Position numbers and translations under genes: made by a program
In this document: positions 54,473 through 63,422 of the stretch, piece by piece
Layout: the number at the start of each line of letters is the position of its first letter
How positions within the stretch are numbered: the stretch's first letter is position 1
The notes under the pieces: model-generated
The model's input: only the letters and a program-made list of their open reading frames with translations
Database searches by the model: none
Told to the model about the DNA's origin: nothing
DNA from: JAGVSR01 sp031413815
GTDB lineage: Bacteria > Pseudomonadota > Alphaproteobacteria > Rhizobiales > Hyphomicrobiaceae
Reading direction: 5' to 3'
Length of the DNA stretch: 64,000 nucleotides
NCBI GenBank assembly: GCA_031413815.1
Contig: JANOFU010000015.1
Location: forward strand, 1-64,000

Positions 54473-55747
54473 ATGGCCGAGCCGCATACCAGTTCCTACT
54501 ACGCCGCGACAGCCAACGATGCCACCCGCTATCCGCAGCTGGCCGGGGACGTCAATGCCGACGTGTGCGTGGTCGGCGGCGGGTTCTCGGGCGTCGCCAC
54601 AGCATTGACCCTGGCCGAGCGCGGCTATCGCGTCGTGCTGCTTGAGGCCCATCGCATCGGTTGGGGGGCATCGGGCCGCAACGGCGGTCAGGTGATCGCC
54701 GGGATCAGCGGCGAAGGCGAAATTAAGCGCCAGCTCGGTGAAGACGGTGCCAGACTTCTGCGCGCCATCCGCTACCGCGGCCACGAGATCATCGAACAGC
54801 GCGCGCAAGCCTACCAAATCAACTGCGACCTCAAACATGGCTGGCTGGAAGCCGCGGCCCGGCCCAAGCACATGGCGGCTATCCGCGAGCACTACGACGA
54901 ACTTGTCCGCGACGGCGAAGGCGATCACTGCGAACTCATCGAAGCTGGCGAGTTCCGCAGCGTGCTCAATACCAAGGCCTATCACGGCGGCTTCATCGAC
55001 CGGCGCAGCGGCCATGTTCACCCGCTTAACCTGTGTCTCGGAGAAGCGCGCGCCGCCGCCAACCGCGGGGTGATGATCTATGAAGATTCAAGCGTTCTCG
55101 AACTGAAAGGCGGTGCCAAACCGTTCGCGCGCACAGCCCATGGCCGCGTTGACGCTGGCGCCGTCGTTCTCGCAGGCGATACCGCCCACACCTTCGAGCG
55201 CGGACGGCTGCGCGGGCTGCACTTCCCCACCGGCAGCTACATCATCGCGACTGAGCCCTTATCACCCGCGATCGCCGCCAAACTCAACCCGCAGGATCTC
55301 GCCGTCTGCGATAGCAACCTCGTGCTCGATTATTTCCGGCTGTCGGCTGACCAGCGCATGCTGTTCGGTGGCCGCTGCAATTACTCCAACCGGGATCCCC
55401 ACGACGTCACCGCGACCATGCGTAAGCGGCTCGTCGGGATCTTCCCGGAACTCAAAGACACGAAGATTGATTTCACCTGGGGCGGGCGCATCGGGATCGT
55501 GTTGACGCGCGTGCCCGCCATCGGCCGCATGGAACCCAACCTCTACTATATGCAGGGCTATTGCGGCCATGGTGTCAATGCCACGCACATTGCCGCTGAA
55601 ATCGTGTCCGACGCCATCTGCGGCACAACGGAAAAGTTCGATCTATTCGATAAAATCCGCCAAATCCGGCTGCCCGTCGGCCGCTGGGCTGGCAATCAAA
55701 TGCTCGCGCTCGGCATGCTCTACTACCGCATGCGCGACCTCATGTAG
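54473..55747 (+). CDS. puuB: Gamma-glutamylputrescine oxidase PuuB
   Basis: This FAD enzyme oxidises gamma-glutamylputrescine to the aldehyde, releasing ammonia and H2O2. The 424-residue DAO-fold protein has the FAD motif VCVVGGGFSGVATALTLAER, the family mark EAHRIGWGASGRNGGQVIAG and the C-terminal MQGYCGHGVNATHIAAEI. The open frame begins at 54389, before operator site 4, so the ATG at 54473 is chosen. The later steps (puuC aldehyde dehydrogenase and puuD hydrolase) are not in this window. Confidence 0.9.
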   Translation: MAEPHTSSYYAATANDATRYPQLAGDVNADVCVVGGGFSGVATALTLAERGYRVVLLEAHRIGWGASGRNGGQVIAGISGEGEIKRQLGEDGARLLRAIRYRGHEIIEQRAQAYQINCDLKHGWLEAAARPKHMAAIREHYDELVRDGEGDHCELIEAGEFRSVLNTKAYHGGFIDRRSGHVHPLNLCLGEARAAANRGVMIYEDSSVLELKGGAKPFARTAHGRVDAGAVVLAGDTAHTFERGRLRGLHFPTGSYIIATEPLSPAIAAKLNPQDLAVCDSNLVLDYFRLSADQRMLFGGRCNYSNRDPHDVTATMRKRLVGIFPELKDTKIDFTWGGRIGIVLTRVPAIGRMEPNLYYMQGYCGHGVNATHIAAEIVSDAICGTTEKFDLFDKIRQIRLPVGRWAGNQMLALGMLYYRMRDLM

Positions 55748-55748
55748 A

Positions 55749-56447
55749 TCACACACCCAGCGCTGCCATGATCACGTTTTGCGCTTCGCGCCCACGCGGA
55801 GTCCACTCGGCCGCGTTGGATGTCACAAGATTGGCCTCCGATTTCAAGATCACGCCATCGTCGAGAATGCGCAGCCCGTTGGCGGCAAGCGTGGCCCCTG
55901 TCGTCGTGATATCCACGATGAGATCCGCGGTGCCCGCAGCAGGCGTTCCCTCGGTCGCACCCAGGCTTTCCACGATGCGATAGTCCGTGACGCCTTTGGC
56001 AGCAAAGAACCGCCGCGTGGTGTTCACATACTTGGTCGCCACCCGGTACCAGCGGCCATGTTCGCGGCGGAACTCCCCCGCGATCTCGTCCAGATCCGCC
56101 ATTGTGCGAACATCGAGCCAGAATGCTGGCACTGCCACAACCACATCGGCGTAACCGAACCCGAGCTTCTTTTGGAACTCAACACGTTCACCGGCATCCG
56201 AGATCTGCTCACGAATGAGATCTTCGCCGGTCACGCCCATGTGGGCACGGCCCGTCTTTAGGTACCAAGCAATTTCCGACGCCGACACGAACGCCACTTC
56301 GACGGACGAAAGCCCCTCGAGTTCACCGCGGTAACCGCGCTCGCTGCCCGTCTTCTTGAGCTTGAGGCCAGACGTTGCGAGCAGCTCCAGCGTCTGCTCC
56401 ATCAACCGGCCTTTGGAGGGTACCGCCAATACAAACCGATCGGTCAT
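55749..56447 (-). CDS. hisG: ATP phosphoribosyltransferase catalytic subunit, short form HisG
   Basis: HisG performs the first step of histidine synthesis. The 232-residue protein begins FVLAVPSKGRLMEQTLELL and carries the PRPP-binding GTADLIVDITTTGATLAANG. It lacks the C-terminal ACT-like regulatory domain of the long form, so it needs HisZ, which lies next to it with a four-base overlap. Confidence 0.95.
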   Translation of the reverse strand: MTDRFVLAVPSKGRLMEQTLELLATSGLKLKKTGSERGYRGELEGLSSVEVAFVSASEIAWYLKTGRAHMGVTGEDLIREQISDAGERVEFQKKLGFGYADVVVAVPAFWLDVRTMADLDEIAGEFRREHGRWYRVATKYVNTTRRFFAAKGVTDYRIVESLGATEGTPAAGTADLIVDITTTGATLAANGLRILDDGVILKSEANLVTSNAAEWTPRGREAQNVIMAALGV

Positions 56448-57664
56448 GGCCCGCCTCCCGTGACAGCCGCCAGCAGACGCTCGGTATGGATGGCTGCGCC
56501 AACAGCGGGAACGTCTTCGGTACAGCCGACGGCGCTCATGAGATCATCGTAGCGGCCGCCACCGGCAATCGGGCTCGCATCACCCAACGAAGGGGCCACG
56601 ATTTCGAACACGAAGCCCGTGTAGTACTCAAGTGAGCGGCCAAACTCGGCCGAGAACTCCGCGTGCACAACATCGATCCCCAATTCAGACAGCAATTGCA
56701 GCCGCCGGTGGTAGACATCGAGGGCGGCAGGAATGGCAATACCCTTGTCGCGCATCAGATCGCGCAACCGCGCGCCGGCCGCGCGGGCGGGCGCTTCGAT
56801 TTCCAAATAGCTCTCGATCAACGCCGCGGTTTTGGCCGGCATAGGATCAGCCTTCGCATCGGCCACCATCGACAGCAAATTTTGCGACACTTCGTGGATT
56901 GAACGTGCGCCGGTGATCTCGATCTTGTGGGCATCGAGAAACGCGACGAGCTGGCGCTCAGACCGCACGGGATCGACCGGATCCAGATCCGCCAGCAGTT
57001 CGGCGGGAATATGCTGCAGGCTTTTGGCGGAGGGCGCGGTCAGGCGCTTGAGTTCGGCGCGGAAGGCGTCGGGCCGCCAGAAGTGATGGTTGAGCCGCTG
57101 TCGCCAACGCTCGGGCATCTCGGCCGCCGCCATAAGGGCCCGAAACAGCCCGAGATCGCCGATCCGAAGGCGCACGTCTTTCAATCCGGCCGCCCTCAGC
57201 GCGTCGATGATCGTCGCAACAATCTGGGCTTCCGCTTTTTCGCGGTCGCCGGCGCCGAACGATTCAATGCCGGCCTGGCGGAACTCGCGCGGGTGCGCGC
57301 CGTCCGATCCGACAGGTTGAAACCGGAATGCCGGGCCATTGTAGCAGTAGCGGGCCTTGGCGCTGCCAGCCCCGTGGCGCTCCATATGCAGCCGGCACGT
57401 CGGCACGGTCAGATCCGGCCGCAAGCACAGCTCATCGCCATCGGGATCGGTGAACACATAGGTGCGGGCGCGCAGCGTCTCGCCAATCACATCGAGAAAC
57501 ACATCCGCCGGCTGGATGATCGCCGGCGACACAGCCTCATAGCCAGCCTTGATGAACACGCTCATCAGCTTCTGGGCCTGGGCTTCCAGTGCTTCGAATT
57601 TCTTGGCAGTTTCGGCGGCCAAATCTTCGTTCCTATTGGCCACCGTGACGGCGGCGATATTCAA
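56444..57664 (-). CDS. hisZ: ATP phosphoribosyltransferase regulatory subunit HisZ
   Basis: HisZ is a catalytically dead histidyl-tRNA synthetase paralogue that activates short HisG and mediates histidine feedback. The 406-residue protein keeps class II motifs (LCLRPDLTVPTCRLHMERHG; SLEYYTGFVFEIVAPSLGDA; GGGRYDDLMSAVG) but lacks the anticodon-binding domain. The start is uncertain: TTG 57664, GTG 57643 or a TTG at 57622 preceded by AGGA. Confidence 0.92.
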   Translation of the reverse strand: MNIAAVTVANRNEDLAAETAKKFEALEAQAQKLMSVFIKAGYEAVSPAIIQPADVFLDVIGETLRARTYVFTDPDGDELCLRPDLTVPTCRLHMERHGAGSAKARYCYNGPAFRFQPVGSDGAHPREFRQAGIESFGAGDREKAEAQIVATIIDALRAAGLKDVRLRIGDLGLFRALMAAAEMPERWRQRLNHHFWRPDAFRAELKRLTAPSAKSLQHIPAELLADLDPVDPVRSERQLVAFLDAHKIEITGARSIHEVSQNLLSMVADAKADPMPAKTAALIESYLEIEAPARAAGARLRDLMRDKGIAIPAALDVYHRRLQLLSELGIDVVHAEFSAEFGRSLEYYTGFVFEIVAPSLGDASPIAGGGRYDDLMSAVGCTEDVPAVGAAIHTERLLAAVTGGGP

Positions 57665-57689
57665 TCGATCGTCGCAATCCGTTCAACAT

Positions 57690-57828
57690 CCCTCTCCCAT
57701 GGGGAGAGGGCAGGTTCGCCATGACTTAGCGTTAGCTAAGTCATCCTCGGCGAACCGGGTGAGGGGGTTCGCAGTCTCGAGTTCGAAAGTGTAACCCCTC
57801 ACCCTAACCCTATCCCGTCGGGAGAGGG
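57690..57828. repeat. Dispersed palindromic repeat, CCCTCTCC family, copy 4
   Basis: CCCTCTCCCATGGGGAGAGGG opens the element and CCCTATCCCGTCGGGAGAGGG closes it. Between them is a nested palindrome, GGTTCGCC-ATGACTTAGC-GTTA-GCTAAGTCAT-CCTC-GGCGAACC (57713-57756). It lies between hisS and hisZ, which share a strand. Confidence 0.8.
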
Positions 57829-57859
57829 AATTCGAGCATTACGAGCGGCACCAAAGGTA

Positions 57860-57909
57860 TTGGGTTACGTCGCGCAAGTGCAGGGCGCGCCTAACCCAAC
57901 CTACAAGTG
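57860..57909. repeat. TTGGGTTA...TAACCCAACCTACAAGTG repeat
   Basis: Inverted TTGGGTTA (57860-57867) and TAACCCAA (57892-57899) enclose 24 bases. The right end TAACCCAACCTACAAGTG is identical over 18 bases to the end of the element at 20084-20247. This seems to be a shorter relative of that element, ending one base before the hisS stop codon. Confidence 0.7.
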
Positions 57910-59493
57910 TTATGCGTGACGCGCCAAAATCTTGCGAACCTCTTCGACCAAGTGTTTTTCTTTGACCGCCACCTGTGCCGGCCGCGATTCTTTCCATTCC
58001 TTGTTGTCTTTGATGGCAGCGGCGGCTTTCGCGCCTTCGATCAGATCTTTCAGCGTGACTTCACCCTTGGCGCGCTCATCCGAACCCTGGATGACCACCA
58101 CAGGTGAGCCGCGCTTGTCGGCGTATTTCATCTGCGCCTTCATGCCGGACGAGCCGAGATACATTTCCGCGCGGATGCCGGCAGATCGCAGCGATTGCGT
58201 GAGCTTTTGGTATTGCGCAAGTTCGGCTTTGTCCATGACGAGGACGACGACCGGTCCGTGTGTCGCCGTGGTTTCTGTGCGGCCGAGAACCGCAAGCGCC
58301 GCTTGCAAGCGTGACACGCCGATCGAGAACCCAGTCGCCGGAACCTTTTGGCCGGTGAAGCGCGCGACAAGATCATCGTAGCGTCCGCCGCCGCCGACTG
58401 AACCAAAGCGCACGGGTTGGCCGTCGTCGCCTGTAACCGGGAACGTCAGCTCGGCTTCGAACACGGGGCCGGTGTAGTATTCGAGACCACGGACAATTGA
58501 TGGATCCGGGCGAATCGCCTCTGGCTTCTCGTCATTAGCAAACTTCACATAGCCTTGACTGCAGCACAGCCTATGAATCAAAATCAATTCATCAATGCCT
58601 GATTTGATCAAGTCGTTCTGCCCAAGAAATGAGAGCCCCTTCCTAACTTCGTTGTATTGCTGTTCCGCGAGCTCAGGCGCAGCCTCCACGAACCGCGCCG
58701 CATCTGGGAAATACACTTGAGCTATGCGCCCGGCAAACTCAAGATACCGCTTCAAATCGTAAATCTGCGTAGTATTCAGGCCTGCCCCAGGCGTAACGTC
58801 TCCACTTATGTCCTTACGACCGTCTCCTAATAGCTTGACAACTTCTTCCCACGTAAACTTATCAAGCTTGTCGATAGCGCGCAGAACCGTGAGCCTCTTA
58901 TTGCTATTCTGATCGCCATCAAGACCTATCGATACAAGAACGCCATCAATAATTTTGCGATTGTTGACCTTGATCACATAGTCGCCACGCGCAATTCCCA
59001 GCGCCTCCAGCGTATCCGCCGCCAGCATGCACATCTCGGCGTCGGCTGCGACACTCTCAGACCCCACAGTGTCGGCGTCAAACTGCGTGAACTGCCGGAA
59101 GCGGCCCGGCCCTGGCTTTTCGTTGCGATAGACGGAACCCGTCGCGTAGCGCCGGAACGGTTTGGGCAGCTTGTCGAAATTCTGCGCCACGTAGCGCGCG
59201 AGCGGCGCCGTCAAATCGTAGCGCAAGCTCATCCACTGCTCGTCGTCATCTTGAACCGAAAACACGCCCGCGTTGGGCCGCTCCTGATCGGGCAGGAACT
59301 TACCCAGCGCATCGGTGTATTCAAATGTGGGCGTCTCGAGCGGCTCGAAGCCATAACGCTCATAGACCGAGCGGATCTTCGCCAGCATATCCAGCTGCTG
59401 GCGGATCTCGGCGGCTTCGATATCGCGAAAGCCCTTAGGGAGCCGCGGCTCCGGGCGGGCAGGCGCGCCTGCGTCTGTGTCGGATTTGGCCAT
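57910..59493 (-). CDS. hisS: Histidyl-tRNA synthetase
   Basis: This class II synthetase charges tRNA-His. The protein of about 527 residues has motif 1 near LPKGFRDIEAAEIRQQLDML, motif 2 FRRYATGSVYRNEKPGPGRF, the histidine-specific GLEYYTGPVFEAELTF, motif 3 TGFSIGVSRLQAAL and a C-terminal anticodon-binding domain. It is longer than E. coli HisRS (424), mostly through the middle region. That region (about 58500-58985) has clearly lower GC than either side. ATG 59493 is chosen over an upstream TTG at 59505. Confidence 0.95.
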   Translation of the reverse strand: MAKSDTDAGAPARPEPRLPKGFRDIEAAEIRQQLDMLAKIRSVYERYGFEPLETPTFEYTDALGKFLPDQERPNAGVFSVQDDDEQWMSLRYDLTAPLARYVAQNFDKLPKPFRRYATGSVYRNEKPGPGRFRQFTQFDADTVGSESVAADAEMCMLAADTLEALGIARGDYVIKVNNRKIIDGVLVSIGLDGDQNSNKRLTVLRAIDKLDKFTWEEVVKLLGDGRKDISGDVTPGAGLNTTQIYDLKRYLEFAGRIAQVYFPDAARFVEAAPELAEQQYNEVRKGLSFLGQNDLIKSGIDELILIHRLCCSQGYVKFANDEKPEAIRPDPSIVRGLEYYTGPVFEAELTFPVTGDDGQPVRFGSVGGGGRYDDLVARFTGQKVPATGFSIGVSRLQAALAVLGRTETTATHGPVVVLVMDKAELAQYQKLTQSLRSAGIRAEMYLGSSGMKAQMKYADKRGSPVVVIQGSDERAKGEVTLKDLIEGAKAAAAIKDNKEWKESRPAQVAVKEKHLVEEVRKILARHA

Positions 59494-59594
59494 GAAAACT
59501 TGCAAGTTGCATTAGCGCGCGGCTTTGGTGCCGCTGGTGTTGCGCCTTATAGCCGAACCGCCGGGAGCCGCAAACAAAGTTGGGGCCGGGCTGG

Positions 59595-59623
59595 TGTCAG
59601 ACACCTCTTAGCGGTGTCTGACA
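59595..59623. repeat. Perfect 11-bp inverted repeat TGTCAGACACC
   Basis: TGTCAGACACC (59595-59605) and GGTGTCTGACA (59613-59623) form a hairpin with a 7-base loop, just beyond the stop of the FemAB-like gene and upstream of hisS. A relative of the motif (GGTGTCAGATCC...) lies at about 35360-35390. It may act as a terminator, but there is no T-run. Confidence 0.65.
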
Positions 59624-59626
59624 CCG

Positions 59627-60823
59627 CTAACTCCGCGGCTGCAATCGCTTGGCCAGCGCCATCAACCGCGGGCTTTGGCGCACGCGGGCCTTAGCGCAGG
59701 ATGCGACGACAGCGGGCGTCGCCGCCCACGTCAGCGGCAGCTCCAAATCCCACAGCGGTGCGGCGTCCGTGCCGAAGCCATGCTTAAATGCGTAGTCGCC
59801 GATGCCCATGTCGAACGTCCGGATGCCCTGGGTTGTGAGCGCCCGCATGGTTTCCAGCACGATCAACCGGCCGGGTGACAAGCGCTTCCAGTCTTCGCCC
59901 GCCGTCGATATCCGCAACAGCGTGAACGACGTGCCATGCGTGATGCCGAGCAGTGCGGCACAGATGTCTGACCCGGCGCGCAGAGTAAAGATCGATGCAA
60001 AGCCGTTGCTGAGCCCGTCGCGCAGAATGCTTTCGTAGAAGCGGGCATACTCGGGATGATCGAGCACATAGCCGCCACCCGCCTCACGCCGCCGTGACGC
60101 CTGCTGCTCTTGCAGCACCGCGTACGCTTTTGCGATGTCGTCATCCGTCTCAGCCCGGCGAAACTCCGGCGGGCCGCGCTCGGCCAGCAGCCGGAAACAG
60201 CGCTCGGCTTCCTTGCGATACTTTTTGCCGCGGGCGCGCAACAGCGCTTCAACCGTGTCTTCGACAACAAGGCTGTTGGCGCGATGACGGGCCGGCGCAA
60301 CGCGCTTGTGCCGCGCTAAGGGATTGGCCCGGCCATCAAGGGTCGTTGGCATATTCTGCAACTGAAGCAGATCCGCGCCGCCAAGCCGCGGCACCATAGT
60401 GCGCCACGCCTGCTCGATCGCGGCCGGCTCCAACGGCGACTTCGGCCCGAGGATTGGACCGCCATAGTCGGACACTCCCAGCAGCGGAAATGAAAGAACC
60501 CGCAAGCGGCCCCGGCGCGTCTCAACCAGCGGCAGAAGATACGCCAGTGCACCAGTTGCGGCATCGTGAACCGCAATGCCAACCGGCTTAGCTCCGAGAT
60601 CCTGCGCCAGCGTTTCGTAGAGGGATTGCAGCCAGCCGCGCGATTGGAACGCGCCAGACGCAGTCAACGGTCCCGCCGCGTCCATCGCGGCCAGCACCGC
60701 ATCCGCTCCGTCGTAGCGCTCTGCGCGATAGGAGACGATCGCTGATGACGGCATCACGCGGTCCGGTTCAATCGTCGATATCGTGCCTGAAGGCACCGCA
60801 ATTACAGTCCCCACAGCTGTCAT
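59627..60823 (-). CDS. FemAB/BioF2-type GNAT acyltransferase
   Basis: The 398-residue protein has the double-GNAT arrangement of the BioF2 (PF13480-like) acetyltransferases. The second domain has VEALLRARGKKYRKEAERCF, SIFTLRAGSDICAALLG and the late RTFDMGIGDYAFKHGFG. The family includes aminoacyl- and acyl-transferases for wall, polysaccharide or peptide substrates. Its ATG overlaps the stop of the cupin gene by four bases (ATGA), so the pair is translationally coupled. The specific substrate is unknown. Confidence 0.82.
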   Translation of the reverse strand: MTAVGTVIAVPSGTISTIEPDRVMPSSAIVSYRAERYDGADAVLAAMDAAGPLTASGAFQSRGWLQSLYETLAQDLGAKPVGIAVHDAATGALAYLLPLVETRRGRLRVLSFPLLGVSDYGGPILGPKSPLEPAAIEQAWRTMVPRLGGADLLQLQNMPTTLDGRANPLARHKRVAPARHRANSLVVEDTVEALLRARGKKYRKEAERCFRLLAERGPPEFRRAETDDDIAKAYAVLQEQQASRRREAGGGYVLDHPEYARFYESILRDGLSNGFASIFTLRAGSDICAALLGITHGTSFTLLRISTAGEDWKRLSPGRLIVLETMRALTTQGIRTFDMGIGDYAFKHGFGTDAAPLWDLELPLTWAATPAVVASCAKARVRQSPRLMALAKRLQPRS

Positions 60824-61770
60824 TCGGCCGCTTCTGCAATATCGACGACGCGGCCGATGTGCGATGTGTCGAGCCGGAATTCAATCGGGCGGCGCGACTT
60901 GCGCTCTTTCTTCAACAGCCCCGCACGCTTGACGCCAGCCTGCATCGCGGCCTTGGCCCAGAACCCTGGTCCATGAGTCGCCAAGCTCTTGGGCGCGACG
61001 CCGAACTTGTGGCGCAGGATGCCGTTGGCGACGTTGATCATCTGGCGGCGGCGGATCTCTTCCGTCCAATACTCCATCGTCATCGACACGTTGAGGCAGT
61101 CGAGGTTCTCAACCCGGTGTGGCGCGTTGAGCGGCCAATGCAGCATTTCGCCGCCGCCGATTTCAAATACCTCGGCATCTTTGTCGTAGGACGGGTCATA
61201 GCGCATATCGACTTCGACTTCGAACAGAGCGATGTTTTCGAGTTGCTCAGCCGTCAGGAACGGCGGCGTGTTGGGATAAACATAGACGCGCTTGCGGCCG
61301 TGGATCTGCCACAGCGATTGGCCCGGCAGATCGCAATGGTAGTAGACCTGCGCATTGGGCGAGGAAATCAGAATGCCCGATGTCTGACCAAACGTATCGT
61401 ACTCAGGAACCCGCTGGCCGATCTCATCGAAGATCTCAGCCAGAAGATCGCCATAGGGTTTGGACACGCGGGCCACGTTGCGCAGATTGAGCCACATGCG
61501 GCCCTGTTGAATGGCTTCGATCACCTGACGTCCCGGCAGCCCACCGATGTCGCCTTCGCGCCACAGACGGCGGGGTGAACCTTGCGCACCCATTTCTACG
61601 AGCGCGTAATGCTCGCGCGGATAGCCGTCGATCAGGTCAGCCAGCGCCTCAAACGAAAACAGCGGGTGCTTGTGCAGCCGGTGCCGCAAGCAGATCGGCG
61701 CACTGGTCCAGTTGGCCGTGTGCTCCGGCGTCCAATTGGTAAAAATCGGCTGGGAATTGGTCTGGGTCAT
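60820..61770 (-). CDS. JmjC/cupin-like Fe(II)-dependent oxygenase
   Basis: The 316-residue cupin has a likely metal triad: His and Asp in VYYHCDLPGQSLWQIHGRKR (HxD, about 168-170) and a distal His in MLHWPLNAPHRV near 235. The Lys/Arg after IHG could hold 2-oxoglutarate. A basic C-terminal region (GVKRAGLLKKERKSRRPIEF) follows. The layout resembles the cupin_8/JmjC hydroxylases that act on proteins or peptides. It is the first gene of a two-gene operon with the acyltransferase. Confidence 0.78.
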   Translation of the reverse strand: MTQTNSQPIFTNWTPEHTANWTSAPICLRHRLHKHPLFSFEALADLIDGYPREHYALVEMGAQGSPRRLWREGDIGGLPGRQVIEAIQQGRMWLNLRNVARVSKPYGDLLAEIFDEIGQRVPEYDTFGQTSGILISSPNAQVYYHCDLPGQSLWQIHGRKRVYVYPNTPPFLTAEQLENIALFEVEVDMRYDPSYDKDAEVFEIGGGEMLHWPLNAPHRVENLDCLNVSMTMEYWTEEIRRRQMINVANGILRHKFGVAPKSLATHGPGFWAKAAMQAGVKRAGLLKKERKSRRPIEFRLDTSHIGRVVDIAEAAE

Positions 61771-62055
61771 GGGGCAGTCGTCCTACGCAAGACAGGTCTC
61801 GAGCGGCACAATAAGCAAAGGCCGAGCCAGCACCGCCAGATCTTAATCCAGCGGCCAATCCGGGTCCACCAAAGGACTGGCACACCCTTAGCGCTGCCAA
61901 GCCACAAACATAATGCGGTTCTTGCGCCAGATGAGCGTGCCCCGGCGGACACGCGATGCACCAGAAGCACACAGACCCACTTGCGCTCACTCGTGCGTTG
62001 GGTTCGAATCCGTTTAAGTTTCAATACCTTCCCATTGTGATTGCGGAACCACCCA
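61771..62055. other. Divergent intergenic region, no gene seen
   Basis: No convincing gene or long repeat was found in these 285 bases. They must contain the promoters for the cupin operon (minus) and the small exported protein (plus). A TTCGAATCC near 62004 resembles a tRNA T-arm but has no tRNA around it. Confidence 0.45.
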
Positions 62056-62589
62056 ATGATTGCGCTACGCACTGTGCGAACCCATGCCAAGCTCGCCCTG
62101 ATCGCTGCGGTCCTATCCATCGCCGCGGCATCGGCTGGCCCGGACCCCGGCATCGCCAACGCTCATGCACCTCTCGAAAACCTGGCCGGCCGGTGGACGG
62201 GCGACGGACGGCTCGGCTTCAAGGACGGTAAGGCGGAAACTGTCAGTTGCCGCGCCACTTATTTCGTGGATTCGGGCACCGCAGAGTTGAAACAGAACAT
62301 CCGTTGCGCCTCGGCCAGCGGCAAAATCGAAGTCAAAAGCAGTGTCACCGAAAAGAACGGCGCGCTGACCGGCACTTGGACCGAGCTCATTTACAGTATG
62401 ACCGGCGAATTGACTGGCCAGGTGACGCCGCGCGGATTGCGCGTCGCCGTCAAAGGACCAGACCTGGACGCCAATATGGACATCATCGTCAAAGATACCA
62501 AGCAGATCATCGAAATCCAGTTCCACAACACGACGCTCGTCGGCCTCACTTTAATCCTCACAAAGTCCGCCGAACCGGCGGGGAGTTAA
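62056..62589 (+). CDS. Small exported protein of unknown function
   Basis: The 177-residue protein has a signal peptide (LALIAAVLSIAAASAGPDPG, cleaved near residue 30). The mature domain opens LENLAGRWTGDGRLGFKDGK and has two cysteines (SCRATYFV and QNIRCASA). Alternating beta strands follow, reminiscent of a lipocalin-like barrel, with EIQFHNTTLVGLTLILTK at the end. I do not recognise a characterised family. Confidence 0.7.
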   Translation: MIALRTVRTHAKLALIAAVLSIAAASAGPDPGIANAHAPLENLAGRWTGDGRLGFKDGKAETVSCRATYFVDSGTAELKQNIRCASASGKIEVKSSVTEKNGALTGTWTELIYSMTGELTGQVTPRGLRVAVKGPDLDANMDIIVKDTKQIIEIQFHNTTLVGLTLILTKSAEPAGS

Positions 62590-62679
62590 AGGCTGGCCCA
62601 GCGGCAGGTACGTCGCGAGCTGTTTGGCGAATGAGTGATGATCAGACGTGCCTGACCCCTTTCGACACACTCACTGCTC

Positions 62680-63004
62680 CCGCACTCCGCGATCTTGCGA
62701 TCCGGAGAGAGACGGCTGAGGGGTGCGGGGCGGCCGGGGCCGCTCGGGTAGTCCTGGTGTATTGGGTAGCGACGCGAGCCGCCCCGCGACAGGATTTTGG
62801 GCCTAAGACCGACCGTTACGCGGTTTCCCCGCTTCCCGGACTTGCACCGGGTGGACGGCCTGAGCCTTCCGCCAGCGCGCGTGCGTAACGCATGCAAACG
62901 GAACCTGCCTCCCGGTCCACACCGTTGAGACGCCTCTTAAGCAGCGCCCCCTCACGGACCGGGATAGCGCGGAGTATGGGTGCGGTTTGAAGCGCGGGGA
63001 TAAG
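62680..63004 (-). repeat. ~330-bp dispersed element, copy 2 (candidate structured RNA)
   Basis: This is the reverse-oriented partner of 43322-43650. The same hairpins are present, and the equal-length 31-base variable block (62871-62901) folds here as TGCG-TTA-CGCA, a stem unrelated in sequence to that of copy 1. It occupies most of the 530-bp gap between the exported protein and the small basic ORF. Short ORFs through it on both strands are conserved only because the DNA is conserved. Confidence 0.6.
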
Positions 63005-63119
63005 TAGGTGCAGACGAGTTCTGAGCGAATTTTGTAAGCTGGTTAATCGATCAATCGTCTTCGGCCATGCTAAGCTCGCGTGCGGCTATCGCCCATCAGA
63101 AGCCTCAAGGTCACGCGCA

Positions 63120-63299
63120 ATGTCCGCCAACAACGACACCACCAATCCGCTGACCCCGAAGGAGCGCCGCAAGCAGCGCCTGGCGCTGGAATTGCGATCG
63201 AACCTGCGCCGCCGCAAATGCAAAACGCTGGCGGACAACCCCTCCGAACCTGCGGACGAGCCCACCGCTGCCCCCGAAACTCATGATAAACGGGCATAA
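63120..63299 (+). CDS. Small basic protein upstream of murA (59 residues)
   Basis: ATG 63120 opens MSANNDTTNPLTPKERRKQR, a lysine/arginine-rich helix (LALELRSNLRRRKCKTLAD), and then an acidic tail (PSEPADEPTAAPETHDKRA) to the TAA at 63297. Short proteins with a KERRKQRLALELRxNLRRRK core commonly sit directly before murA in Hyphomicrobiales. Function unknown. Confidence 0.65.
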   Translation: MSANNDTTNPLTPKERRKQRLALELRSNLRRRKCKTLADNPSEPADEPTAAPETHDKRA

Positions 63300-63422
63300 T
63301 CCGAAGTTTCGGCCGCGATGGTAGCGCGAGCCCTTGCCCGGCAGGCGGCACACCGCTTAAGCATCCCGTCGAGCCACCTTCCCAAAGACCCCAATTCAAA
63401 TCGACCAAAGGCAGCGCACTCC

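Noticed and set aside
56444..57664. HisZ as a second active histidyl-tRNA synthetase
   Set aside because: It lacks the anticodon-binding domain and is coupled to short-form HisG, and a full hisS lies next to it.
61999..62013. GGTTCGAATCC resembling a tRNA T-arm
   Set aside because: The flanking bases do not pair as a T-stem, and no anticodon arm, D-arm or acceptor stem could be built around it.
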